A DNA stretch of 64,000 nucleotides from Streptomyces thermolilacinus SPC6 (lineage in GTDB: Bacteria; Actinomycetota; Actinomycetes; Streptomycetales; Streptomycetaceae): contig NZ_ASHX02000001.1 of NCBI RefSeq assembly GCF_000478605.2, positions 2,581,895-2,645,894 on the forward strand, given 5' to 3'. The position numbers and the translations under genes are program-made. Under the pieces are notes generated by a model. The model saw only the letters and a list, made by a program, of their open reading frames with translations, did not search any database and was not told the DNA's origin. Position 1 is the stretch's first letter. Each line of letters opens with the position of its first letter. Below, in pieces: positions 1 to 10,401 of this stretch.

Positions 1-29
1 GCTCGCCGCGGCGCTCAAGGAGGCCATCG

Positions 30-40
<11 letters not shown>
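1..40 (+). CDS. korA: KorA C-terminus (partial), 2-oxoacid:ferredoxin oxidoreductase alpha subunit
   Basis: Only the last 12 codons (ending LKEAIDAQ and TGA at 38-40) are in the window, so the identity rests on context: an alpha subunit gene normally lies directly upstream of korB and overlaps it. The reading frame begins outside the window. The overlap with korB is 11 nt, and the AAGGAGG at 17-23 inside this gene is the ribosome binding site of korB, so the two subunits are translationally coupled. Confidence 0.6.
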
Positions 41-1054
<1,014 letters not shown>

Positions 1055-1082
<28 letters not shown>

Positions 1083-1116
1083 CGCACGGCGACACCTGGA
1101 CGGCCGTCGGCTGACG
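1055..1116 (+). repeat. 30-bp tandem duplication of the korB 3' end
   Basis: The 30 bp at 1055-1084, which encode the last codons of korB and its stop, recur at 1087-1116 with one difference (T at 1072, C at 1104) and a 32-bp period. The second copy, downstream of the stop codon, still carries an in-register GDTWT-VG-stop sequence. It looks like a recent replication-slippage duplication of the gene end. Confidence 0.85.
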
Positions 1117-1127
1117 ACCGGCTCACC

Positions 1128-1170
1128 GAGGCCCGGCCCCGGACCCCGCGCGGGTCCGGGGCCGGGCCTC
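1128..1170 (+). terminator. strong hairpin terminator after korB
   Basis: A perfect 19-bp stem (1128-1146 with 1152-1170) closes a 5-nt loop. No T-run follows, which is normal for high-GC actinomycete terminators. It ends the kor operon before rarD. Confidence 0.8.
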
Positions 1171-1209
1171 GTCGCATGCCGCCCGGCGGCCGGTTCCCGT
1201 GGCGGACGC

Positions 1210-1239
1210 GTCATGACCGTATGGCGATACGGGCATGAC
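1210..1239. promoter_or_regulatory. near-perfect 30-bp dyad upstream of rarD
   Basis: Two 13-bp arms, GTCATGACCGTAT and ATACGGGCATGAC, surround GGCG with one mismatch between arms. It lies about 80-110 bp upstream of the permease start and after the korB terminator, so it is better explained as an operator than as a second terminator. The regulator is not identifiable. Confidence 0.5.
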
Positions 1240-1320
1240 ATGCCGTCCCGCGCGGCGTTACCGTCGAGCGGACAGCGCGGCGCGGGACGGTGACGTCCGG
1301 GACAGGAAGTGGAGCGGCGA

Positions 1321-2385
1321 GTGGCGACGAGGAGCGGCGGCGGGGGCGAGCAGAGGACGGGACTTCTCTACGGGGTCGGGGCCTACGGCATCTGGGGGCT
1401 GTTCCCCCTGTACTGGCCCCTGCTGGAACCGGCGGGCGCGGTGGAGATCCTCGCCCACCGGATGGCGTGGTCGCTGGTGGCCGTGGCGCTCGCGCTGCTG
1501 GTCGTCCGGCGCTGGGCGTGGATACCGGAGCTGCTGCGGCAGCCGAGGAAGCTGGGGCTGATAGCGCTCGCGGCCACGGTGATCACGCTGAACTGGGGCG
1601 TCTACATCTGGGCCGTGAACGCCGGGCACGTCGTCGAGTCGTCGCTCGGGTACTTCATCAACCCGCTGGTCACCATCGCCATGGGCGTCGTCCTGCTGAA
1701 GGAGCGGCTGCGCTCGGCGCAGTGGGCGGCGGTCGGCATCGCGTTCGCGGCGGTGGTCGTGCTGGCGGTCGGGTACGGCAGGCCGCCGTGGATCTCGCTG
1801 GTCCTGGCGTTCTCCTTCGCGACGTACGGGCTGGTGAAGAAGAAGGTCAACCTGGGCGGTCTGGAGTCGCTGGGCGCGGAGACGGCGATGCTGTTCCTGC
1901 CGGCCGTCGGGTACCTCGTGTGGCTGGGCTCCACCGGGGACGCCGCGTTCGGCACGGCCGGGGTGGGGCACATGGCGCTGCTCGCCTCGACGGGCCTGGT
2001 CACGGCGGTGCCGCTGGTGTGCTTCGGCGCGGCGGCGATCCGGGTGCCGCTCTCGACGCTGGGACTGCTCCAGTACCTGGCGCCGGTGTTCCAGTTCCTG
2101 GTGGGGGTGCTGTACTTCCGGGAGGCCATGCCGCCGGAGCGGTGGGCCGGGTTCGCGCTCGTGTGGCTGGCGCTGACACTGCTGACCTGGGACGCCCTGC
2201 GGACGGCGCGGCGGACCCGCGCGGAGGCGGTACGGCTGGCGGCCCGCGCTGCGGCGAAGGCCCCGGAGCCGGTCGCGGCCGACGCGGTGGCCCCGGAGGC
2301 GGTCGCCCCGGAGACCGTGGCCGCGGACGCGGTCGCGGCGGACGCGGCGGGTCCCGCGTCCGCTCCGAAGACGCCCCGCCCCTGA
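1321..2385 (+). CDS. rarD: RarD-type EamA (DMT) family permease
   Basis: About 354 residues with ten hydrophobic segments of the drug/metabolite transporter superfamily, arranged as two EamA halves; the N-terminal GVGAYGIWGLFPLYWPLL and the HRMAWSL segment are typical of RarD proteins. It sits in the cytoplasmic membrane; RarD substrates are not established, so no substrate is assigned. The C-terminal ~60 residues are a low-complexity APEAVAPE/ADAVAAD tail outside the membrane domain. A GTG at 1309 is possible, but the GTG at 1321 has GGAG 6 nt upstream and is preferred. It converges with the CGNR gene. Confidence 0.85.
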   Translation: MATRSGGGGEQRTGLLYGVGAYGIWGLFPLYWPLLEPAGAVEILAHRMAWSLVAVALALLVVRRWAWIPELLRQPRKLGLIALAATVITLNWGVYIWAVNAGHVVESSLGYFINPLVTIAMGVVLLKERLRSAQWAAVGIAFAAVVVLAVGYGRPPWISLVLAFSFATYGLVKKKVNLGGLESLGAETAMLFLPAVGYLVWLGSTGDAAFGTAGVGHMALLASTGLVTAVPLVCFGAAAIRVPLSTLGLLQYLAPVFQFLVGVLYFREAMPPERWAGFALVWLALTLLTWDALRTARRTRAEAVRLAARAAAKAPEPVAADAVAPEAVAPETVAADAVAADAAGPASAPKTPRP

Positions 2386-2407
2386 GGCGCCGGGCACCGA
2401 CCACCAC

Positions 2408-2455
2408 GAAGCCGTACGACTCCGGGCGCTCGCCGTCAGGAGGCCGTACGGCTTC
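2408..2455. terminator. inverted repeat between convergent rarD and CGNR genes
   Basis: GAAGCCGTAC at 2408-2417 pairs perfectly with GTACGGCTTC at 2446-2455 across a 28-nt loop. It overlaps the last codons of the CGNR gene. A bidirectional terminator is plausible, but the large loop makes this weak. Confidence 0.35.
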
Positions 2456-3029
2456 GGTGTGCGCGGACCTTCTGGCGGTTGCCGCACCGCTCCATGGAGC
2501 ACCAGCGGCGGCGGCCCGGCCGGGACGTGTCGACGAACAGCAGGTAGCAGTCGTGGGCGCCGCACTCGCGGACGCGATGCCCGTACGGGCCGGTGAACAG
2601 GGCTATCGCGTCCCGCGCCACGGTGGACATCAGGCCCGCCACCGTGGCGCCCGGCGCCCACGCGCGCCCGCCCTCGGCCGTCATCCGCTCGGCCAGCGGG
2701 GGCCCGGCGGCGGCCTCGTTCACCACGGCCACGTCCTCGGCCCGCAGCGGCTTCGTGTGCGCGCGGGCGGCGGCGAGCCCGTGCAGCGCGTCGCGCAGGC
2801 GCCGTACGGCGGGGAGGTCGGCCTCACCGACGGCGAGCGGCAGCCCGGGGGCGAGGCGGCTGGCGGCGACCCAGGCGTGCAGCCCCTCGGGCGTGTCCAG
2901 CACCTCGTACCGGGCGAGCGGGCCCGGCCCTCCGGTCGGCAGCAGCTCCAGGCAGAGCGCCCCCGGATCGAAGCGGTAGGGACGGCCCTCCTGCGTGTTC
3001 AGGGTGAGACCTGTTGCGAGCTCGGTCAT
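2436..3029 (-). CDS. CGNR zinc-finger protein (ABATE domain)
   Basis: 197 residues. The C-terminus carries the treble-clef-like zinc site C156-x4-C161 ... C177-x4-C182 ending in CGNR (182-185) followed by basic residues, the hallmark of the CGNR family, whose N-terminal ABATE-type domain is thought to be a stress-linked putative nucleic-acid-binding module. The start at 3029 was chosen because it begins MTELATG, the usual N-terminus, and sits inside a palindrome shared with the divergent VOC gene. The message is probably leaderless: a TATAGT box ends 6 nt before the ATG. Likely an autoregulated transcription factor; that is inference. Confidence 0.85.
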   Translation of the reverse strand: MTELATGLTLNTQEGRPYRFDPGALCLELLPTGGPGPLARYEVLDTPEGLHAWVAASRLAPGLPLAVGEADLPAVRRLRDALHGLAAARAHTKPLRAEDVAVVNEAAAGPPLAERMTAEGGRAWAPGATVAGLMSTVARDAIALFTGPYGHRVRECGAHDCYLLFVDTSRPGRRRWCSMERCGNRQKVRAHRSRTAS

Positions 3030-3053
3030 GTAACCACTATAAACAGTTACATG
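3027..3053. promoter_or_regulatory. shared palindromic leaderless divergent promoter
   Basis: CATGTAAC (3027-3034) and GTTACATG (3046-3053) are perfect 8-bp arms, and each outer CATG contains the start codon of one of the two divergent genes (A of ATG at 3029 on minus and 3051 on plus). The 11-bp core holds overlapping -10 boxes: TATAAA (3038-3043) facing right and TATAGT facing left (3041-3036), each 6-7 nt from its ATG. Both transcripts would therefore start at or next to the ATG. Confidence 0.7.
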
Positions 3054-3506
3054 ACAGCACTCCACTGGAAGCTTGTGATCGACGCGGCCGATCCGCACGC
3101 GCAGGCCGACTTCTGGGCGCGCGCCCTGGGCTACACGGTCGAGGACAACGGCGCGTTCATCGAGCGCCTCCTCGCCGCCGGACACGCCCCGGCCGAACTG
3201 ACCGTCGAGGCGCACGGCCGACGGGCCTGGCGGGATCTGGCCGCCGTCCGCCATCCGGACGACCCGTACGAGGAGGCGACGGGCATCGGACACGGCCGCC
3301 GCCTGCTGTTCCAGCGCGTACCGGAGGCGAAGACGGCCAAGAACCGGCTCCACATCGACGTGCACGCGGGCCCCGCCCGGGACCGCGCCGCCGAAGTCGC
3401 CCGGCTGGAGTCGCTGGGCGCCTCCGTCCTGCGCGACGTGGACGAACCCGGCGGCCGGTGGACCGTCATGGCGGACCCGGAGGGGAACGAGTTCTGCGTG
3501 CAGTAG
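3051..3506 (+). CDS. VOC (glyoxalase-like) family protein
   Basis: 151 residues forming two beta-alpha-beta-beta-beta halves of the vicinal oxygen chelate fold: residues ~1-60 begin with LHWKLVIDAADPHAQADFWA, the second half contains KNRLHIDVHA and ends with MADPEGNEFCVQ, a standard VOC C-terminus. VOC proteins include glyoxalases, dioxygenases and antibiotic-binding proteins; the substrate cannot be told here. It is divergent from the CGNR regulator with start codons 22 bp apart, which suggests joint control. Confidence 0.85.
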   Translation: MTALHWKLVIDAADPHAQADFWARALGYTVEDNGAFIERLLAAGHAPAELTVEAHGRRAWRDLAAVRHPDDPYEEATGIGHGRRLLFQRVPEAKTAKNRLHIDVHAGPARDRAAEVARLESLGASVLRDVDEPGGRWTVMADPEGNEFCVQ

Positions 3507-3551
3507 CCGCGCACCGCCCGGTATGCGGACTGCGGTGACCGGAACCCGCCC

Positions 3552-5058
<1,507 letters not shown>

Positions 5059-5074
5059 GAACCGGGTACGTGAC

Positions 5075-5107
5075 GGGGCCCACCGCTGTCGTCAGGCCGT
5101 GGGCCCC
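5075..5107. terminator. terminator between convergent genes
   Basis: GGGGCCCAC (5075-5083) pairs with GTGGGCCCC (5099-5107) around a 15-nt loop, directly after the aminopeptidase stop and before the end of the LolA-like gene. GC-rich near-repeats GGGCCCCGGCGCGCG follow it. Confidence 0.6.
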
Positions 5108-5203
5108 GGCGCGCGGGCCGCTGCGGGCCCCGGCGCGCGTACCTGCCCCGGCGGGCGACGTACGGGCCCCGGCCGGCGCCGCGGCCGCCGAGGCCCGTGC
5201 GGG

Positions 5204-6457
5204 CTACTTCGCCGCGTCGTTCGCCGCCGCGACCAGCGCCTTCTCGGTCACCGCGCCGACGTACACCCGGCCGTCGTCGGTCATGAGGGCGTTGACCAGG
5301 CGGGTCTTGAAGACCATGCCCGACCCGAACTCCCCGCTGACCCGCGTGCCCAGTCCGTCCAGGAACTGCTGGGCCTCCTCGGGCAGGTCCTCCGGCTTGG
5401 CACCGCCCTTGGGAGCGTCCGCCGGAGCGCCGGGGCCGGCGAGCTCGACCACCGTGGTCCAGCCCTCGCCGATCACGTTCACGCCACGCTCGCCGTCCGC
5501 TGCCCCCTCCAGTCCCTCCAGGTCCTTGAGCTCCTTCTCCAGGGCCTTGCGGTCCTTCTCCTTCAGCTCGGCGGCCGCCCCACCGGGCTTCCCGCCGTCG
5601 CCCTCGACGACCTTGGCGCCCTTCGGCGGTGTGAAGGTGAACTCGGACGCGGCGGGCTTCCCGAAGTCCACCTTGGTGAAGCCGACGTCCACCGCGGCCG
5701 CGCCCCCGCTGCTCGGGATGAGCGTGAACTTCAGCGGCACGCCGTTCTCCGCGTCCACCGCGACCTTCACCGAGCCGATGGTGGAGCCGCTCTGCTCGGG
5801 CTTCACGACCAGCTGGTAGGCGTCGCGCCCGGCGACCCGCGCCGTGCCCTCCACGGTGACCGACGTCGTCCCGTCGACCGCCGCCAGCGCCTGCGCCGCG
5901 AGCTCCTCCGGCGTGACCGGCGGCAGGCCGGCCTCCTCGTCGGCGCCCCGCTCCCCCGCCCCCGTGTCCAGGCCCTTCTCGTGGTGGACCTCGCCGGACT
6001 CGCTGTCGTACGCCCACGCCTGGTCGCCGTTGCGCACGAGGGTGTACTCGTCGTCGCCGTCCTGGACGGTCAGCCGCTGCCGGTCCGGGCCGTCCGCGGC
6101 GACCTTCAGCGTGTGCGTGCCGGACGCGAACCGCATCAGCTGCGCGTCGGCGGACTTCGCGGCGGCGTCGCCGCCCATGAGGTCGCCGAGGCCCGCGATC
6201 GAGGGCAGCCCCAGGTCCGTGGTGATCTTCACCGTGCCGGACACCTGCTGCGTGTCCGCCGCGGCGATCTTCTCGACGAGCTGCTGCGCGGTGATCTTCG
6301 GCAGGTCCGGGTCACCGGCGGCCGCGAGCGCCGGGACGAGCCCGATGGTCGCCGCCGCCACCCCCGCCACCGCGACCGGGACCGCGTACCGCGCCACTGT
6401 CCGGCGCGCGGGCCGCGGGGTCTGTGCGTCGCTGTCGTTCGGTACGTTCGGTGCCAT
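5204..6457 (-). CDS. secreted LolA-like / outer-membrane-lipoprotein-carrier-fold protein
   Basis: 417 residues. An arginine-containing N-region and hydrophobic stretch (~20-46, ending ALAAAGDP) form a signal peptide or anchor. The rest alternates beta-strand-like segments (VSGTVKITTDLG, HTLKVAADGP, RLTVQDGDDEY, DAYQLVVKPEQSGS, VKVAVDAENGVPLKFTL) typical of the LolA/LppX fold, with a charged Lys/Glu-rich insert (~300-325, AELKEKDRKALEKELKDLEG). Actinobacterial members are extracytoplasmic and poorly characterised; lipid binding is family inference. The ATG at 6457 has GGAGG about 10 nt upstream; an upstream start at 6490 lacks one. Confidence 0.75.
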   Translation of the reverse strand: MAPNVPNDSDAQTPRPARRTVARYAVPVAVAGVAAATIGLVPALAAAGDPDLPKITAQQLVEKIAAADTQQVSGTVKITTDLGLPSIAGLGDLMGGDAAAKSADAQLMRFASGTHTLKVAADGPDRQRLTVQDGDDEYTLVRNGDQAWAYDSESGEVHHEKGLDTGAGERGADEEAGLPPVTPEELAAQALAAVDGTTSVTVEGTARVAGRDAYQLVVKPEQSGSTIGSVKVAVDAENGVPLKFTLIPSSGGAAAVDVGFTKVDFGKPAASEFTFTPPKGAKVVEGDGGKPGGAAAELKEKDRKALEKELKDLEGLEGAADGERGVNVIGEGWTTVVELAGPGAPADAPKGGAKPEDLPEEAQQFLDGLGTRVSGEFGSGMVFKTRLVNALMTDDGRVYVGAVTEKALVAAANDAAK

Positions 6458-6531
6458 GTCCGCTCTACCTCCGTGGTCTGGTGGTCCCATTCCACCCGCA
6501 CGGCGCGGAAAAAGCGTCAGACCCCGGACTC

Positions 6532-6593
6532 AACCGGCCGTACCTCTCTGGGATGACCCGGCCTCAGGGACTTCCCCCATACGACGGCCGGTT
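6532..6593 (-). terminator. inverted repeat after the polyprenyl synthase gene
   Basis: AACCGGCCGT (6532-6541) and ACGGCCGGTT (6584-6593) are perfect 10-bp arms separated by 42 bp, beginning at the stop codon of the minus-strand synthase gene. A CTTTTTCC tract follows in the transcribed direction. It may terminate or attenuate read-through into the LolA-like gene; the loop is long. Confidence 0.35.
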
Positions 6594-7603
6594 CAGCCCG
6601 CCCGGTGCACCACGAGGTCGCACAGCTCGGCCAGCGCCGCCTTCGCGTACCCGTCCGGCAGCGGGTCCAGCATCGCCCGCGCCTCCTGCGCGTACCGCAC
6701 CGTGTCGCGGCGGGCCAGCTCCAGCGCGGGGTGGACGCGCAGCCGCCGCAGCACCTCGGCGTGGCGCGCGTCGTCCGACAGGTCGCCCTCCAGCAGCCCG
6801 GCCAGCTCCACGTCCTCGGCCCGCCCGTGCTGCTCGGCCAGGGCGCGCAGGTGGAGGACCGGCAGGGTGGCGATGCCCTCGCGCAGGTCCGTGCCGGGCG
6901 TCTTGCCGGACTCGTGGGAGTCGGAGGCGATGTCCAGCACGTCGTCGGCCAGCTGGAACGCGACGCCGAGCCGCTCCCCGTACTGGGTGAGGACCTCGGT
7001 GAACCGCTCCCCGGCGCCCGCCATCATCGCGCCGAAGCGGCCGGAGACGGCGACCAGCGAGCCGGTCTTCCCCGCGATGACGTCCAGGTAGTGCTCAACC
7101 GGGTCGTTCCCGTCGCGGGGGCCCGCGGTCTCCAGGATCTGGCCGGTGACCAGCCGTTCGAACGCCTCCGCCTGGATGCGCACCGCCTCGGGGCCGAGGT
7201 CGGCGAGGATGTGCGAGGCGCGCGCGAAGAGGAAGTCGCCCGTGAGGACGGCGACGGAGTTGCCCCAGCGCGTGTTGGCGCTGTCCACGCCGCGCCGCAC
7301 CAGCGCCTCGTCCATCACGTCGTCGTGGTACAGCGTGGCGAGATGGGTGAGCTCGACCACCACGGCCGCCGGGACGACGCCGGGCGCGTGCGGGTCGCCG
7401 AACTGCGCGGCGAGCATCACGAGGAGCGGCCGGAACCGCTTGCCGCCCGCCCGCACCAGGTGCTGCGCCGCCTCCGTGATGAACGGCACGTCGCTCTTGG
7501 TGGCGTCGAGCAGCCCGGCCTCGACAGCCGCCAGCCCGGTCTGGACATCGGCTTCGAGAGCCTGGTCCCGCACGCTCAGCCCGAACGGCCCGACTGCGGT
7601 CAC
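6593..7603 (-). CDS. trans-polyprenyl diphosphate synthase (probable menaquinone side-chain synthase)
   Basis: 336 residues, normal for long-chain all-trans polyprenyl synthases that condense isopentenyl diphosphate onto an allylic primer in the cytoplasm. The first aspartate-rich motif is DDVMD (94-98) within LATLYHDDVMDEA and the second is DDVLD (220-224); GGKRFRP (53-59) and the GKT (178-180) are also conserved. The start is GTG at 7603 with AGGAG 9-10 nt upstream. Its position near nuo, menG and mqn genes supports a role in the menaquinone tail, but octaprenyl or other products are not excluded. Confidence 0.9.
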   Translation of the reverse strand: MTAVGPFGLSVRDQALEADVQTGLAAVEAGLLDATKSDVPFITEAAQHLVRAGGKRFRPLLVMLAAQFGDPHAPGVVPAAVVVELTHLATLYHDDVMDEALVRRGVDSANTRWGNSVAVLTGDFLFARASHILADLGPEAVRIQAEAFERLVTGQILETAGPRDGNDPVEHYLDVIAGKTGSLVAVSGRFGAMMAGAGERFTEVLTQYGERLGVAFQLADDVLDIASDSHESGKTPGTDLREGIATLPVLHLRALAEQHGRAEDVELAGLLEGDLSDDARHAEVLRRLRVHPALELARRDTVRYAQEARAMLDPLPDGYAKAALAELCDLVVHRAG

Positions 7604-8008
7604 GAGGGGGTCTCCTGTCTGCGGACGATCACACGGATTGTCGATGTGTCGCTGGATTCACTCACGTCAGCGTATCCGGTCCCATTTGGATCGCCGTGGG
7701 CACCTTCCCGCCACCCGGGAATGTTCATGACCGGCGTGTTCGGCCGGAACCCACCGGCCGACGAGGACTGCCGGGAGCGTCCGGGGACACCCTCCGTATG
7801 AGCGGGATCACACGCACGTTCCCGTCCCGCTCCCGCTCGGTACCCGCCCGCCGCGCCTCCGGGCGACCGCCTCCGGACGGCCCCTTCCGGAGGCGTACGG
7901 CTCCGTCCCGGCCCTCACCGGACCGGCCCTCGCCGACCGCACCTGGGAGAAGGGCGCGCGACGGTCGTAACGTGTCCCCCACACACGTGGAAAGCGAGGC
8001 AAGCACCG
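7604..8008. promoter_or_regulatory. 405-bp divergent intergenic region with a candidate fah operator
   Basis: No convincing gene is seen here. On the minus side a TACGCT box about 70 nt upstream of the synthase start may be its -10. On the plus side ACGTGT (7970-7975) and ACACGT (7983-7988) form a 6-bp inverted repeat with 7-bp spacing immediately upstream of the fumarylacetoacetase ribosome binding region (GCGAGG), suitable for a repressor site. The rest is GC-rich and structureless to the eye. Confidence 0.4.
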
Positions 8009-9244
8009 ATGCCCGAGCAGCCCGAACCGAGCCCGCTCGACCTGGCCGAGGGGGATCCCTTCGGCCCGCACAACCTCCCGTACGGCGTGTTCTCGACCGC
8101 CGGTGAACCCGACCGCCGCAGGGTGGGCGTCCGGATCGGCGGCCACGTCCTGGACGCCGGGGCGGCCGCGCACGCGCTCGGCTCGCCGTACGCGAGCCTG
8201 CTCGCCCAGCCGTCGCTCAACCCGCTGATGGCGGCGGGGCGCACGGTGTGGCGCGATGTGCGCAGGGCGCTGACGGCGTGGCTGACGTCGCCCGCGCACC
8301 GCGCGGACGTCGAGCCGCTGCTGCACCCGCTGGACGCGGTGACGCCGCACCTGCCGTACGAGGTGGCCGACTACGTCGACTTCTACGCGAGCGAGCACCA
8401 CGCTTCCAACGTGGGCCGGATGTTCCGCCCGGACGGCGAGCCGCTCACGCCCAACTGGAAGCACCTGCCCATCGGTTACCACGGCCGCTCCGGCACCGTC
8501 GTCGTGTCCGGCACGGACGTGGTGCGCCCCTCCGGGCAGCGCAAGGCCCCGGCCGACCCGGCGCCGGTCTTCGGGCCCTCGACGAAGCTGGACATCGAGG
8601 CGGAGGTCGGCTTCGTCGTCGGCACGCCGTCCGAACAGGGCCGCCCGGTCGCGCTCGGCGACTACCGCGAGCACGTCTTCGGCCTGACCCTCCTCAACGA
8701 CTGGTCGGCGCGCGACATCCAGGCGTGGGAGTACGTGCCGCTGGGCCCGTTCCTGGGCAAGTCGTTCGCGACGTCCGTGTCGGCGTGGGTGACGCCGCTG
8801 GAGGCGCTGGACGCGGCCCGCGTGGCCCCGCCGGCCCGTGACCTCCCGCTGCTGCCGTACCTGGACGACTCGGGCGAGGAGGAGCCGGGCGGGTACGAGC
8901 TGCACATCACCGTGAAGATCAACGGCGAGATCGTGGCCGAGCCGCCGTTCTCCAGCATGTACTGGACGGCCGCGCAGCAGCTCGCGCACATGACCGTCAA
9001 CGGCGCCTCCCTGCGCACCGGCGACCTGTACGGCTCCGGCACGGTCAGCGGGCCCGAGGTCCACCAGCGCGGCTCGCTGCTGGAGCTGACGTGGAACGGG
9101 CGGGACGCGCTCGACCTGTCGACCGGCAAGCGGACGTTCCTGGAGGACGGCGACGAGGTCACGCTGACCGCGTGGGCGCCAGGACCGGACGGCGTGAAGG
9201 TCGGCCTGGGCGAGGTCACGGGGCGGATCGTTCCGGCAATCTGA
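8009..9244 (+). CDS. fahA: fumarylacetoacetase
   Basis: 411 residues, the length of two-domain fumarylacetoacetases. Catalyses the last step of tyrosine/homogentisate catabolism, cleaving fumarylacetoacetate to fumarate and acetoacetate. The N-terminal SH3-like domain (~1-115) is followed by the mixed beta-roll catalytic domain. Conserved motifs are DFYASEHHASNVGRMFR (D124, catalytic H131), WKHLPIGYHGR, EAEVGFVVG metal ligands, LNDWSARDIQAWEYVPLGPFLGKSF and the C-terminal NGASLRTGDLYGSGTVSG. ATG at 8009 has a weak GAGGC upstream. It stands alone; the other tyrosine-degradation genes are not in the window. Confidence 0.95.
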   Translation: MPEQPEPSPLDLAEGDPFGPHNLPYGVFSTAGEPDRRRVGVRIGGHVLDAGAAAHALGSPYASLLAQPSLNPLMAAGRTVWRDVRRALTAWLTSPAHRADVEPLLHPLDAVTPHLPYEVADYVDFYASEHHASNVGRMFRPDGEPLTPNWKHLPIGYHGRSGTVVVSGTDVVRPSGQRKAPADPAPVFGPSTKLDIEAEVGFVVGTPSEQGRPVALGDYREHVFGLTLLNDWSARDIQAWEYVPLGPFLGKSFATSVSAWVTPLEALDAARVAPPARDLPLLPYLDDSGEEEPGGYELHITVKINGEIVAEPPFSSMYWTAAQQLAHMTVNGASLRTGDLYGSGTVSGPEVHQRGSLLELTWNGRDALDLSTGKRTFLEDGDEVTLTAWAPGPDGVKVGLGEVTGRIVPAI

Positions 9245-9264
9245 CCCCCGCCCGACGGCCGGGC

Positions 9265-9308
9265 GCCGCGGCGGCCGGCCCGTCTCCTTTCGGGCCGGCC
9301 GCCGCGGC
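9265..9308 (+). terminator. fahA terminator, first hairpin
   Basis: A perfect 18-bp GC stem (9265-9282 with 9291-9308) with an 8-nt loop TCTCCTTT, 20 nt after the stop codon. Confidence 0.85.
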
Positions 9309-9311
9309 GAG

Positions 9312-9342
9312 GGCCCGGCACCCCGGCTCCGGGTGCCGGGCC
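9312..9342. terminator. second hairpin between convergent fahA and dioxygenase genes
   Basis: GGCCCGGCACCC (9312-9323) pairs with GGGTGCCGGGCC (9331-9342), 12 bp with a 7-nt loop, 3 nt after the first hairpin. Placed to terminate the minus-strand dioxygenase transcript as well. Confidence 0.75.
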
Positions 9343-9410
9343 GTGCGGCTCCCCCTCCGGGTCAGCCGCACCACACGGTGGTCACTAGGCGCGCCGCGAC
9401 GCGGGCGCGG

Positions 9411-10241
9411 TCATCCGGCCCGCCACAGCGCGGGCGCGTTCGGCGGCTCCCAGCCGGGCTGCGCGGTGTGCGCCTGGAGGCACACGTAGCCGCGCCCGCC
9501 GTACGTGACCCGGTCGCCCGCCCGGTAGACCGTGCCCGCCGTCCAGGTGCCGCCGCCGGGCGGCGGGGTCGTCGGGGTGGGGCTCGGGCCGGGCGACTGC
9601 GTCACGTCCAGCACGAAGTCGAACGCCGCCTCCCGGGCGCCGCCCGCGTCCCGCACCGTCATCAGCAGGCGCGGATCGAACAGCGCGTCCGTCGCGTTGC
9701 GCGGCTCGTTCGGGAAGTACAGCTGCGTGGTCAGGACCGGGCGCCCCGGCGCCTGCGCCTTGACGTGGATGTGCCGGGTGCGGCCCGGGTACAGGCCCGG
9801 CACGATCGTCGTGAGCTGGAAGGCGCCCCGCGCGTCGGTGAACTGGTGGCCGCGGAAGCGGAACCCCGTGTTGTCGTACGCGCCGTTGTTGTCGGCCTGC
9901 CAGAAGTCCAGCAGCACCCCCGGTATGGGCTGGCAGCCGCGCCCGAAGACGTACCCGGACACGGTGAGCCGCACCCCCGGGGTGCCCGCCTCCAGCAGCG
10001 AGGTCCGGCGGGGCGAGTTGGGCTTGAAGTACGGGCCCTCCATCTGCGGCGGCGTCGGGTCGTCGCCGTCGTCGCAGGTGGGCGTCGGCTCCAGGGACGT
10101 GCCGGGGGACGCGGTGCGCGTGCGGGCCAGCGCCGGTACGCCCAGGAGCAGCGCGGGTGCGGCGGCGCCTGCCGCCAGCGCGGCGCGCAGCACGGTCTTG
10201 CGGGACGGGCGGGCGGTCCCGGGCTCGTCGTGGTCGTCCAT
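9411..10241 (-). CDS. secreted intradiol ring-cleavage dioxygenase with C-terminal carbohydrate/lignin-binding domain
   Basis: 276 residues: signal-like N-terminus (SRKTVLRAALAAGAAAPALL), intradiol dioxygenase core (~60-210), a Pro/Thr/Ser/Gly linker (~216-231) and a CBM5/12-type module of about 45 residues (TWTAGTVYRAGDRVTYGGRG ... GWEPPNAPALWR). The four non-haem Fe(III) ligands are visible as Y122 (NNGAYDN), Y151 (GLYPGR), H157 and H159 (RHIHVK). The same domain order is known from the secreted Streptomyces sp. SirexAA-E enzyme that cleaves catechols and binds lignin compounds. Export rather than a cytoplasmic catechol pathway is therefore likely. ATG at 10241. Confidence 0.9.
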   Translation of the reverse strand: MDDHDEPGTARPSRKTVLRAALAAGAAAPALLLGVPALARTRTASPGTSLEPTPTCDDGDDPTPPQMEGPYFKPNSPRRTSLLEAGTPGVRLTVSGYVFGRGCQPIPGVLLDFWQADNNGAYDNTGFRFRGHQFTDARGAFQLTTIVPGLYPGRTRHIHVKAQAPGRPVLTTQLYFPNEPRNATDALFDPRLLMTVRDAGGAREAAFDFVLDVTQSPGPSPTPTTPPPGGGTWTAGTVYRAGDRVTYGGRGYVCLQAHTAQPGWEPPNAPALWRAG

Positions 10242-10401
10242 GCCTGCTCCTCGTGGGGGAGAGGGGGGTCAGGGGAACGCCACCGAACCTACGCACCCCC
10301 TCGCGGGCGGGCGATGGACTGGACCCGGTCGTCGTGGTGAATAACGCGGGCGCCGTCCCCCGCGCCTTCCTCCCCGCCCCGGCCCGCTCCCCGTGCGCGC
10401 T

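Noticed and set aside
7696..8106. ORFs on both strands overlapping the fahA start
   Set aside because: Arg/Pro/Ser-rich frames that run into the conserved fahA N-terminus out of frame, and no ribosome site.
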